The position numbers and the translations under genes are program-made. Positions 5,949-11,954 of a DNA stretch of 11,954 nt are shown in pieces; positions within the stretch are counted from its first letter, which is position 1, and each line of letters begins with the position of its first letter. The DNA comes from an uncultured Collinsella sp. GTDB lineage: Bacteria > Actinomycetota > Coriobacteriia > Coriobacteriales > Coriobacteriaceae. The stretch lies in the NCBI GenBank assembly GCA_900547125.1, contig URFU01000069.1, positions 1 through 11,954 of the forward strand, given 5' to 3'. Below the pieces are notes generated by a model. That model had not been told where the DNA came from. It saw only the letters and a program-made list of their open reading frames with translations, and searched no databases.

Positions 5949-6009
5949 AGTCACCAATGTTTGGCGGGAACTGTTCTGTGAAGCGTTAAAAAGGAAAGTG
6001 GGGACGCCA

Positions 6010-6321
6010 GTGTTTCAGATAGCCGATCTGCTCGCTATCGTTGCGGGCGCCATCGCGGGCGCGGTCGCCTTTCTTCCCTTTGTTTTTACGCTCAAGCCGG
6101 TTCTTGACGATAAGCAGAATGCGGACATGCTCAAGGGCATGGTGAGTCTGGCGGTCTCGGCAATCGCCCTGCTCGTCTTTACCTTGGTTGTGTTTGTGTT
6201 GTTCGGAGAGGCATTTCGCATGTTCCTCCTGGGCGAGGCGATTGGCTTCGTGGCCTTTATGGCCGCCTGCACGGTTCGCGTCGCCAAGGCGCTGCGAGAT
6301 CCTCATGAGGTCGAAAGGTAA
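6010..6321 (+). CDS. atpI: AtpI-like membrane protein, first gene of the atp operon
   Basis: The 103-residue hydrophobic protein has three likely membrane segments (about 5-28, 43-66 and 72-92) and a short basic C-terminus. Its position directly before atpB is that of atpI, whose product is implicated in assembling the c-ring or in Mg2+ handling but is not a structural subunit. Sequence alone does not prove the family, since AtpI proteins are poorly conserved, and here one fewer helix is seen than in many. The GTG at 6010 is preferred because GGGGA (6000-6004) lies 5 bases before it. GTG at 5998, with AAGGA only 2 bases upstream, is an alternative. The frame is open further upstream, but that part overlaps the promoter. 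atpB follows after 3 bases. Confidence 0.65.
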   Translation: MFQIADLLAIVAGAIAGAVAFLPFVFTLKPVLDDKQNADMLKGMVSLAVSAIALLVFTLVVFVLFGEAFRMFLLGEAIGFVAFMAACTVRVAKALRDPHEVER

Positions 6322-6324
6322 GTC

Positions 6325-7128
6325 GTGGAAATTTTTGAAAAGCTGCCTGATGAGATTAATCATCTGGTCAGCGAGTTCAGCTCCACCCCTGTCGTGGGCG
6401 ATTTGAGCTGCGGCATCACGCAGTACTCGTTTTGGCTGATCGTCTCCACGATCGTGCTCCTGATCGTCCTGGCCGTGTTCAAGAAGAAGCAGACCCTGGT
6501 TCCCAAGGGCTTCTTCGTCAACGGTTTCGAGTACATCATCGAGTACGTCGAGAACGATATCGGCAAGGGCGTCGTGGGTGAGAACTGGAAGAAGCACTTC
6601 CCGTTCCTGTGCTCGCTTTTCCTGTTCATCCTGATCAACAACATGATCGGCCTGATCCCGGGAATGAAGCCCGGCACCGGCGCAATCGGCTCCACCGCCG
6701 CGCTCGCCATCTTCGCCTTCGTGTATTTCATCTACTACGGATGCAAGGCTCACGGCGTGATCGGCTACATCAAGAGCCTCGCCCCGCAGGGCGTGAGCTT
6801 CCCGATGAACGTGCTTGTGTGGGTCGTCGAGCTTTTCTCGACCTTCCTGCGCCTCATCACGCTCGCCGTCCGTCTGTTCTGCAACATGTTCGCAGGACAC
6901 GTGGTCATGGGCTCGTTCGCCATCATGGCGAGCATGTTCATGCAGCCGCTGCTTCAGCAGGTTTCCGCGGCCCACGCCGTCGGCGCCCTGCCTTCGCTGG
7001 CCTGGCTTGCCATCCTCATCCTGATTTATACGATCGAGCTTGTGGTCGGCGCCATCCAGGCTTACGTCTTCACGGTCCTTACCGCCGTGTATGTCTCCGA
7101 GGCAGAGGAGGTCGCGGAGGAGGAGTAG
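6325..7128 (+). CDS. atpB: F-type ATP synthase subunit a
   Basis: Subunit a forms the two half-channels that pass protons to and from the c-ring. The 267-residue protein has five to six membrane segments (around 32-51, 92-111, 121-138, 157-181, 190-210 and 225-254). The essential arginine is Arg183 in AVRLFCNMFAGH, aligning with E. coli Arg210. His192 and Glu238 align with E. coli Glu219 and His245, so the pair is swapped, as in mitochondrial enzymes. Cys186 replaces the usual glycine of RLFGN. The acidic C-terminus (EAEEVAEEE) is unusual. The start is a GTG with AAAGG 6 bases upstream, 3 bases after the preceding stop. Confidence 0.96.
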   Translation: MEIFEKLPDEINHLVSEFSSTPVVGDLSCGITQYSFWLIVSTIVLLIVLAVFKKKQTLVPKGFFVNGFEYIIEYVENDIGKGVVGENWKKHFPFLCSLFLFILINNMIGLIPGMKPGTGAIGSTAALAIFAFVYFIYYGCKAHGVIGYIKSLAPQGVSFPMNVLVWVVELFSTFLRLITLAVRLFCNMFAGHVVMGSFAIMASMFMQPLLQQVSAAHAVGALPSLAWLAILILIYTIELVVGAIQAYVFTVLTAVYVSEAEEVAEEE

Positions 7129-7253
7129 TCTTCCGTTCGCGCCTTAAAGGTAAGGCAATTCGTTAAACCGCCGGCGCCCGTACCCATGGAGCCCGGCAGT
7201 TATAAATAAGGTTATCCTGCGTGAAATAAGACACGCACGACAAAGGAGGAATC
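7129..7253 (+). other. structured spacer between atpB and atpE with strong ribosome binding site
   Basis: This 125-base gap is the only long one inside the operon. It begins with the perfect hairpin gcctta-aagg-taaggc (7141-7156), followed by a weaker stem gccgg/ccggc (7170-7174 and 7193-7197). It ends in AAAGGAGGA (7242-7250), a very strong ribosome binding site 3 bases before the atpE GTG. It could be a site of mRNA processing or a translation enhancer raising c-subunit output. That role is inferred from position only. Confidence 0.45.
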
Positions 7254-7448
7254 GTGGGAGTTATCGGTTACGGTCTCGGTGTTATCGGCGCTGGTCTTGC
7301 TATCGGCCTGTCTGCTCTGGGTGCTACGGGTGCTATGGCCCGTCAGCCTGAGGTCCAGGGCCGCGTGTTCACCGTCTTCATCATGGGCTCCGCCTTCGGC
7401 GAGGCTCTGGCTCTGATCGGCTTCGTTGTCGCGCTGATCGTTAAATAG
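7254..7448 (+). CDS. atpE: F-type ATP synthase subunit c
   Basis: Subunit c is the hairpin of two membrane helices that forms the proton-driven rotor ring. At 64 residues it is shorter than the usual 70-90, with little sequence before helix 1 or after helix 2. Helix 1 (about 3-27) is glycine- and alanine-rich. The polar loop holds ARQPE (29-33). Helix 2 carries the ion-binding Glu50 in GEALALIGFVV. The residue after Glu50 is Ala, and helix 1 has Ile17 where Na+-dependent rings have a glutamine, so the signature is proton-type. An upstream in-frame stop (7227-7229) and the strong ribosome binding site fix the GTG start at 7254, so the shortness is not an annotation error. Confidence 0.95.
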   Translation: MGVIGYGLGVIGAGLAIGLSALGATGAMARQPEVQGRVFTVFIMGSAFGEALALIGFVVALIVK

Positions 7449-7463
7449 CACGGAGCGTCAAGT

Positions 7464-8066
7464 ATGAATCTTTCATCCCAGAAGAGCGCGATCGCACTCT
7501 CCGCGTCCGCGGCCGCGCTGCTCATGCCGGTTTCCGCGTTCGCCGAGGACGGCGCTGCCGGTGCGGACATCCTCATCCCTAAGATGGCGGAGTTCATCCC
7601 GGCGCTTATCGCCTTCCTGATTATCTGGATCGTGCTGGCCAAGGTCGCCCTGCCGGGCATCATGAAAACCATGGAAGAGCGCGGCAAGAAGATCGAGGAG
7701 AGCCTCGACGAGGCCGAGAAGACCAAGCAGGAGGCTATCGCCAAGCGCGCTGAGTCCGACTCGATCGTCACCGACGCCCGTCGTCAGGCTGCCGACATCG
7801 TTCTCGAGGCCCGTAAGGACGCCGAGTCCGAGCGCGCCCGTATCATCGAGGCTGCTCACAAGGAGGCCGAGGAGATCATCGCCAAGGCCCATACGACCGT
7901 CGAGGACGAGCGCAAGTCCATCTACGCCGGTGCCGCGAGCTCCATCGCCGACCTGTCCGTTGCCGTCGCCACCAAGATCGTGGGCGAGGCACTCGAGGAC
8001 GATGTCGAGCAGAAGAAGCTCATCGAGCGCTACATCCAGGAAGCAGGTAGCCTGAATGCCGACTAG
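7464..8066 (+). CDS. atpF: F-type ATP synthase subunit b with signal-peptide-like N-terminus
   Basis: Subunit b is the peripheral stalk holding the F1 head against rotation. The 200-residue protein has an extra N-terminal hydrophobic segment ending in AFAED (25-29), like a type I signal peptide with cleavage after Ala27. The usual membrane anchor follows (about 44-66, starting at FIPALIAF). Then comes a long charged coiled coil (about 68-155) rich in Glu, Lys, Arg and Ala, and a C-terminal delta-binding part. There is no lipobox cysteine. The start follows GGAG (7452-7455) by 8 bases and lies 15 bases after atpE. The last 11 bases overlap atpH. Confidence 0.95.
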   Translation: MNLSSQKSAIALSASAAALLMPVSAFAEDGAAGADILIPKMAEFIPALIAFLIIWIVLAKVALPGIMKTMEERGKKIEESLDEAEKTKQEAIAKRAESDSIVTDARRQAADIVLEARKDAESERARIIEAAHKEAEEIIAKAHTTVEDERKSIYAGAASSIADLSVAVATKIVGEALEDDVEQKKLIERYIQEAGSLNAD

Positions 8067-8532
8067 CCGCTATCAGGACAAGGTGCTCGAGACCTACGCG
8101 CGCTCCCTTCTGGAAGCCGCCAAGGCCGAGAACCATGTGTTCGAGGACCTCGAGATGATCGAGCGCCTGGCTAGCGCCAGCCCCGAGATCATCGCCGTGC
8201 TCGACACCATGTCCAAGCGCGACCAGCTCGACCTTCTTCCCAAGGTGGCAGCTGCCTTTAAGTATGTTGCCGAGGAAGACGAGGATGTAGTGGGCGTGAC
8301 CGTCACCACGGCGATCCCGCTCGACGACGAGCTGCGTCAAACCATCACTAAGAAATGCGAGCAGGACTTCGGCCGCAAGGTATTCCTTATCGAGCAGGTC
8401 GACCCGTCTATCGTGGGCGGCCTGGTGCTCGAGGCCCGCGGCGAGCGTCGTGACATTTCCGTCAAGACGCAGCTGCGCATTGCGCAGGAGACCCTCGCAA
8501 ACTCTGCTAATTCGTACGGAGGTGAAGCCTAA
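8056..8532 (+). CDS. atpH: F-type ATP synthase subunit delta, shortened
   Basis: Delta ties the top of the alpha/beta hexamer to subunit b. The C-terminal part is well conserved: FLIEQVDPSIVGGLVLEARGERRDIS corresponds to the family signature around residues 110-135. The protein has 158 residues against about 177 in E. coli. The missing length is in the N-terminal helical domain, where about 30 residues between YARSLLEAA (14-22) and the C-terminal domain (from about 79) are absent. The ATG overlaps the end of atpF by 11 bases and has only a weak upstream site, so translation is probably coupled to atpF. Its stop TAA shares a base with the atpA ATG. Confidence 0.9.
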   Translation: MPTSRYQDKVLETYARSLLEAAKAENHVFEDLEMIERLASASPEIIAVLDTMSKRDQLDLLPKVAAAFKYVAEEDEDVVGVTVTTAIPLDDELRQTITKKCEQDFGRKVFLIEQVDPSIVGGLVLEARGERRDISVKTQLRIAQETLANSANSYGGEA

Positions 8533-8534
8533 TG
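8518..8534 (+). promoter_or_regulatory. atpA ribosome binding site and TAATG coupling
   Basis: GGAGGTGA (8518-8525) closely complements the 3' end of 16S rRNA. It sits 6 bases before the TAATG in which the atpH stop and atpA start overlap. Alpha is needed in three copies per complex and delta in one, so a site of its own inside the atpH end makes sense. Confidence 0.75.
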
Positions 8535-10130
8535 TCCGAAACCCTCAATGCCCAGGATATCGCCAAGAAACTGCAGGAGCAGCTCACGAGCCTCTCCGCG
8601 ACGGTCGATACGCATGAGGTTTCAACGGTCGACGAGGTAGGCGACGGCATCGCGCGCGTCTCCGGCCTCAAGAGCGCCATGGCAGGCGAGCTTCTGGAGT
8701 TCAAGAGCTCCGATACCGGTGAGACCGTCTTCGGCCTTGCCCAGAACCTTGACCGTGACGAGGTCGGCGCCGTTCTGTTTGGTGCCGTCGACTCCATCAA
8801 GGAAGGCGACGAGTGCCGCACCACTGGCCGCATTATGGATATCCCCGTGAGCCGTGCCATGCTCGGCCGCGTCGTCAATCCGCTCGGCCAGCCTATCGAC
8901 GGTTTGGGTGACATTGTCGCCACGCACCGTCGTCCTATCGAGTTTAAGGCCCCCGGCGTCATCGACCGTACCCCGGTGTGCGAGCCGGTTCAGACCGGTC
9001 TGTTGGCCATCGACTCCATGGTGCCTATCGGCCGCGGCCAGCGCGAGCTTATCATCGGCGACCGTAAGACCGGTAAGACCGCCATTGCCATCGACGCTAT
9101 CCTCAATCAGCGCGGCAAGGGCATGGTCTGCATCTATGTCGCCATCGGCCAGAAGGCTTCCACGGTTGCCAACATCCGCGAGACCCTCGCCCAGCACGGT
9201 GCGCTCGAATACACCATCATCGTTTCGGCAACCGCTGCCGATTCCGCCCCTATGCAGTACATCGCGCCTATGGCCGGTGCCGCTATCGGCGAGTTCTTCA
9301 TGTACAACGGCGAGGACGGTAAGCCCGCCAGCGAGACCAACCCCGGCGGCCACGTGCTCGTCATCTACGACGACCTGTCCAAGCAGGCCGTGGCCTACCG
9401 TCAGATGTCGTTGACGCTGCATCGTCCGCCCGGACGCGAGGCCTATCCTGGCGACATCTTCTACCTGCACTCTCGTCTGCTCGAGCGTGCCGTCAAGATG
9501 TCCAAGAAGAACGGTTACGGCTCCATGACGGCCCTGCCGATCATCGAGACCCAGGACGGCGACGTCTCGGCCTACATTCCGACCAACGTCATTTCCATTA
9601 CCGATGGTCAGATCTACCTGCAGTCCGAGCTCTTCTTCCAGGGCCAGCGCCCGGCAGTCGACGTGGGCATCTCCGTGTCCCGCGTCGGTGGCGACGCACA
9701 GACCAAGGCCATGAAGCAGGTTGCCGGCAACCTTCGTCTTGACCTCGCTTCGTACCAGGAGCTCGCCGGCTTTACGCAGTTCGGCTCCGACCTCGACGAG
9801 GCCACGCAAAAGCAGCTTACCCACGGAGCTCGCATGACTGAGCTCCTTAAGCAGCCGCGCTACAAGCCGTTTGAGGTTGGCGAGCAGATTGCAGTTCTGT
9901 TTGCAGGCAACGAGGGCTTCCTCGACGATCTCGAGATTGCCGACGTGCTGCCTTTCCGCGCTGAGCTTATCGAGTACCTGGACAACGGCTTTGGCTCGCT
10001 GCTCGATAAGGTTCGCGCTAAGAAGATCGACGATGACACCAAGGCCGAGCTCCTGCGCGTTATCGGTGACTTCAAGCAGCAGTTCATGGCCAAGCACCAT
10101 GCCGATACGACTGGATCAGAGGAGAACTAA
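8532..10130 (+). CDS. atpA: F-type ATP synthase subunit alpha
   Basis: Alpha forms the regulatory nucleotide sites of the F1 hexamer and contributes the arginine finger to the catalytic sites. The 532-residue protein is full length (E. coli has 513). It shows the N-terminal beta-barrel (about 28-95), Walker A GDRKTGKT (176-183), Walker B region LVIYDD (276-281), the PPGREAYPGD segment (299-308) and the arginine finger Arg384 in SVSRVGG. Relative to E. coli there is an insertion of about 12 residues at 263-275, rich in Gly, Pro and Ser, directly before the Walker B strand. atpG starts 5 bases after the stop. Confidence 0.97.
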   Translation: MSETLNAQDIAKKLQEQLTSLSATVDTHEVSTVDEVGDGIARVSGLKSAMAGELLEFKSSDTGETVFGLAQNLDRDEVGAVLFGAVDSIKEGDECRTTGRIMDIPVSRAMLGRVVNPLGQPIDGLGDIVATHRRPIEFKAPGVIDRTPVCEPVQTGLLAIDSMVPIGRGQRELIIGDRKTGKTAIAIDAILNQRGKGMVCIYVAIGQKASTVANIRETLAQHGALEYTIIVSATAADSAPMQYIAPMAGAAIGEFFMYNGEDGKPASETNPGGHVLVIYDDLSKQAVAYRQMSLTLHRPPGREAYPGDIFYLHSRLLERAVKMSKKNGYGSMTALPIIETQDGDVSAYIPTNVISITDGQIYLQSELFFQGQRPAVDVGISVSRVGGDAQTKAMKQVAGNLRLDLASYQELAGFTQFGSDLDEATQKQLTHGARMTELLKQPRYKPFEVGEQIAVLFAGNEGFLDDLEIADVLPFRAELIEYLDNGFGSLLDKVRAKKIDDDTKAELLRVIGDFKQQFMAKHHADTTGSEEN

Positions 10131-10135
10131 GCCCC

Positions 10136-11044
10136 ATGGCCAACCTTCGCGACATTAAGAAGCGAATCTCCTCGGTTACCACGACCAAGCAGATCACGCG
10201 CACGATGGAGATGGTCTCTACGGCCAAGATCCGTCGTGCCCTCGATCGCTCCAAGCAGGCCGAGCCCTATAAGGAGGCGCTGACCGACGTCATGTTGACG
10301 GTCGCCGGCGACGCCTCCTGTTCGGGCACCGATCCCATGCTGCAGAAGCATGAGAGCGTCAAGCATGGCCTGATTGTCGTTATTGCCTCGGACCGCGGCC
10401 TTGCCGGCGGTTTCAATACGACGGTGGAGCGCACGGCCGAAAAGCTCGCCGCTTCTTGGGCGAACGATGGCATCGAGTGCGAGATCATCGCGTGTGGGCG
10501 CAAACCGGCCACGTATTTCCGCGACCGCGCAAACGTCGTCATGCATTTTGAGGGCAATTCCTCCGAGCCCGATTTTAATCAGGCTCGCATGATTTCCTCT
10601 CATATCTGCGATGCGTATCGTGCCGGCGAGCTTGACCGCGTCGAGCTTGTCTACCACCACGCCAAGAACCGCGTGGATCAGGAGCTTCGCGTCGAGCGCT
10701 TGCTGCCGCTCGATCCCGAGATGATCGCTATGGCCCACGGTCCGCGTAAGAACGAGACCGACGCCCCTAAGCGCATCTCGTCCACGTTCGAGTTCGTGCC
10801 CTCTCCCGAGCATGTTCTCGGCAAGCTTGTACCGTCGTATATCCTGACGGTCATCTACCAGGCCCTGATCGATTCGGCGGCCGCCGAGCAGGGTGCACGC
10901 CGCAAGGCCATGCACTCCGCGACGGAAAACGCCACCGCGATCATCTCGACCCTTACCCGCACGTATAGTCGCGTGCGTCAGGCTTCGATCACGACCGAGA
11001 TTAACGAGATCGTCGGCGGAGCCTCAGCATTGGAGGAACAGTAA
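10136..11044 (+). CDS. atpG: F-type ATP synthase subunit gamma
   Basis: Gamma is the central shaft that couples c-ring rotation to the catalytic sites. At 302 residues it is close to the usual length (287 in E. coli). The two coiled-coil helices are clear: the N-terminal one contains MANLRDIKKRISSV and ITRTMEMVSTAKIRRA, and the C-terminal one contains EQGARRKAMHSATENA and ends EINEIVGGASALEEQ. The Rossmann-like middle carries SDRGLAGGFN (85-94). The ATG follows AGAGGAG (10118-10124), inside the end of atpA, by 11 bases. Its stop TAA shares a base with the atpD ATG. Confidence 0.97.
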   Translation: MANLRDIKKRISSVTTTKQITRTMEMVSTAKIRRALDRSKQAEPYKEALTDVMLTVAGDASCSGTDPMLQKHESVKHGLIVVIASDRGLAGGFNTTVERTAEKLAASWANDGIECEIIACGRKPATYFRDRANVVMHFEGNSSEPDFNQARMISSHICDAYRAGELDRVELVYHHAKNRVDQELRVERLLPLDPEMIAMAHGPRKNETDAPKRISSTFEFVPSPEHVLGKLVPSYILTVIYQALIDSAAAEQGARRKAMHSATENATAIISTLTRTYSRVRQASITTEINEIVGGASALEEQ

Positions 11045-11954
11045 TGGCTAATAACACCGTACAGCTTGCGGTCGAGGAAGCCACCAAGAAGACGACTGCC
11101 GGTGATGGTCGCATCGTGCGTATCATCGGCCCTGTCGTCGACGTCAAGTTTGACGGTGCGGTGCCCCCGATCTACAACGCGCTCACGGTCGAGGCCGAGA
11201 CCCCGATCGGTCACCTGAGCACGATCCTCGAGGTTGAGAGCCAGCTTCCGGGCGGCGTCGTCCGCACGGTCGCCATGTCCTCGACCGACGGTCTGCAGCG
11301 TGGTCTCATTGCCACCGATACCGGTGAGCCCATGAAGATGCCCGTTGGCCCCAAGACACTCGGCCGCATTTGGAACGTCATGGGCAAGCCCGTCGACGGC
11401 AAGCCTATGCCCGAGGTGGAGGAGTTCTATCCCATCCACCATGCGGCACCTCGTTTTGACGAGCTCACCACCAAGACCGAGATCTTCGAGACCGGCATTA
11501 AGGCCGTCGACCTGCTCGAGCCCTACATCCGTGGTGGCAAAACGGGTCTGTTCGGTGGCGCCGGCGTCGGCAAGACCGTTCTGATTCAGGAGCTCATCAA
11601 CAACCTCGCCCAGGAGCATGGCGGCACTTCGGTGTTCACCGGCGTCGGCGAGCGTACCCGTGAGGGTACCGACCTTTATCTCGAGATGAGTGAGTCGGGC
11701 GTTATCGACAAGACCTGCTTGGTCTATGGCCAGATGAACGAGCCGCCTGGAGCGCGTCTGCGCATCGGTCTGGCCGGCCTTACCACCGCTGAGTACTTCC
11801 GCGATCGTGGCCAGGACGTTCTGCTGTTCATCGACAACATCTTCCGCTTCTCCCAGGCCGGTTCCGAGGTTTCCGCACTGCTGGGCCGTATGCCCTCCGC
11901 CGTCGGCTACCAGCCTACGCTGGCTACCGAGATGGGCGACCTCCAGGAGCGCAT
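11044..11954 (+). CDS. atpD: F-type ATP synthase subunit beta (cut by window edge)
   Basis: Beta carries the catalytic ATP sites of F1. The first 303 codons are present and the frame is open to the window edge. They show the N-terminal beta-barrel domain (about 20-100), Walker A GGAGVGKT (171-178), the catalytic glutamate Glu203 in VGERTREG, and the Walker B strand VLLFIDNIFRFSQAGSE. The N-terminus has about 18 residues before the barrel, a few more than most. ATG 11044 overlaps the atpG stop by one base (TAATG). GGAGGAA (11032-11038) lies inside the end of atpG, 5 bases before the ATG. The C-terminal helical domain with DELSEED, and presumably atpC, lie beyond the window. Confidence 0.97.
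   Translation, partial: MANNTVQLAVEEATKKTTAGDGRIVRIIGPVVDVKFDGAVPPIYNALTVEAETPIGHLSTILEVESQLPGGVVRTVAMSSTDGLQRGLIATDTGEPMKMPVGPKTLGRIWNVMGKPVDGKPMPEVEEFYPIHHAAPRFDELTTKTEIFETGIKAVDLLEPYIRGGKTGLFGGAGVGKTVLIQELINNLAQEHGGTSVFTGVGERTREGTDLYLEMSESGVIDKTCLVYGQMNEPPGARLRIGLAGLTTAEYFRDRGQDVLLFIDNIFRFSQAGSEVSALLGRMPSAVGYQPTLATEMGDLQER

Noticed and set aside
7201..7220. TATAAA as an internal promoter for atpE
   Set aside because: No -35 box at a plausible distance; an isolated A/T hexamer is not enough.
7254..7448. Na+-dependent ATP synthase
   Set aside because: The c subunit lacks the helix-1 glutamine and the Ser/Thr after the ion-binding glutamate that mark Na+ rings.
8622..10100. Long open frame on the minus strand opposite atpA (492 codons)
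   Set aside because: It mirrors the codon bias of atpA, has no ribosome binding site and reads as low-complexity Leu/Gly/Asp/His protein; a shadow of the real gene.
1..11954. CRISPR array, tRNA or rRNA genes, insertion sequence
   Set aside because: No regularly spaced repeats, no tRNA cloverleaf or T-arm motif, and no transposase-like protein found on reading both strands.

Overview
The window is a stretch of core chromosome from a moderately GC-rich Gram-positive bacterium. The layout resembles the conserved Firmicutes/Actinobacteria block prfA-prmC ... ywlC ... upp-atpIBEFHAGD. Protein character, GTG starts, strong GGAGG ribosome binding sites and a b subunit with a secretory-type leader suggest a Coriobacteriia member such as Collinsella. 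That assignment is inference from gene content and style, not from a database match.

Layout. Bases 1-561 hold no confident gene: a possible gene start leaving leftwards at 69, a two-copy intergenic repeat (88-155), two hairpins that exclude each other (281-330) and a promoter (487-513) for prmC. prmC (562-1812) encodes a release-factor glutamine methyltransferase with a roughly 118-residue acidic, alanine-rich insertion before its SAM-binding motif. A very AT-rich 50-base patch with a promoter and candidate operator then leads into a hicAB toxin-antitoxin pair (1881-2524). Next come a TsaC/YwlC-type threonylcarbamoyl-AMP synthase (2659-3402), glycerol kinase glpK (3416-4957) and uracil phosphoribosyltransferase upp (5081-5728), all on the + strand.

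From 5729 a structured 281-base intergenic region carries a clear promoter (5921-5948) for the F-type ATP synthase operon: an atpI-like membrane protein, atpB (a), atpE (c), atpF (b), atpH (delta), atpA (alpha), atpG (gamma) and the first 303 codons of atpD (beta), which runs off the right edge. Genes are tightly packed, with overlaps at atpF/atpH, atpH/atpA and atpG/atpD. The one large gap is the 125 bases before atpE, the subunit needed in most copies.

How the genes work together: the atp genes build one proton-translocating rotary ATP synthase, with no Na+-type signature in the c subunit. prmC and tsaC both serve translation (release-factor methylation and tRNA t6A). glpK and upp feed glycerol and uracil salvage. 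hicAB is the accessory cassette, sitting between prmC and ywlC, which lie close together in related gene orders. I see no undescribed multi-gene system. The points most worth a second look are the PrmC insertion, the HicB with a MerR/excisionase-like C-terminus and its promoter, and several lineage-type modifications of the ATP synthase subunits.
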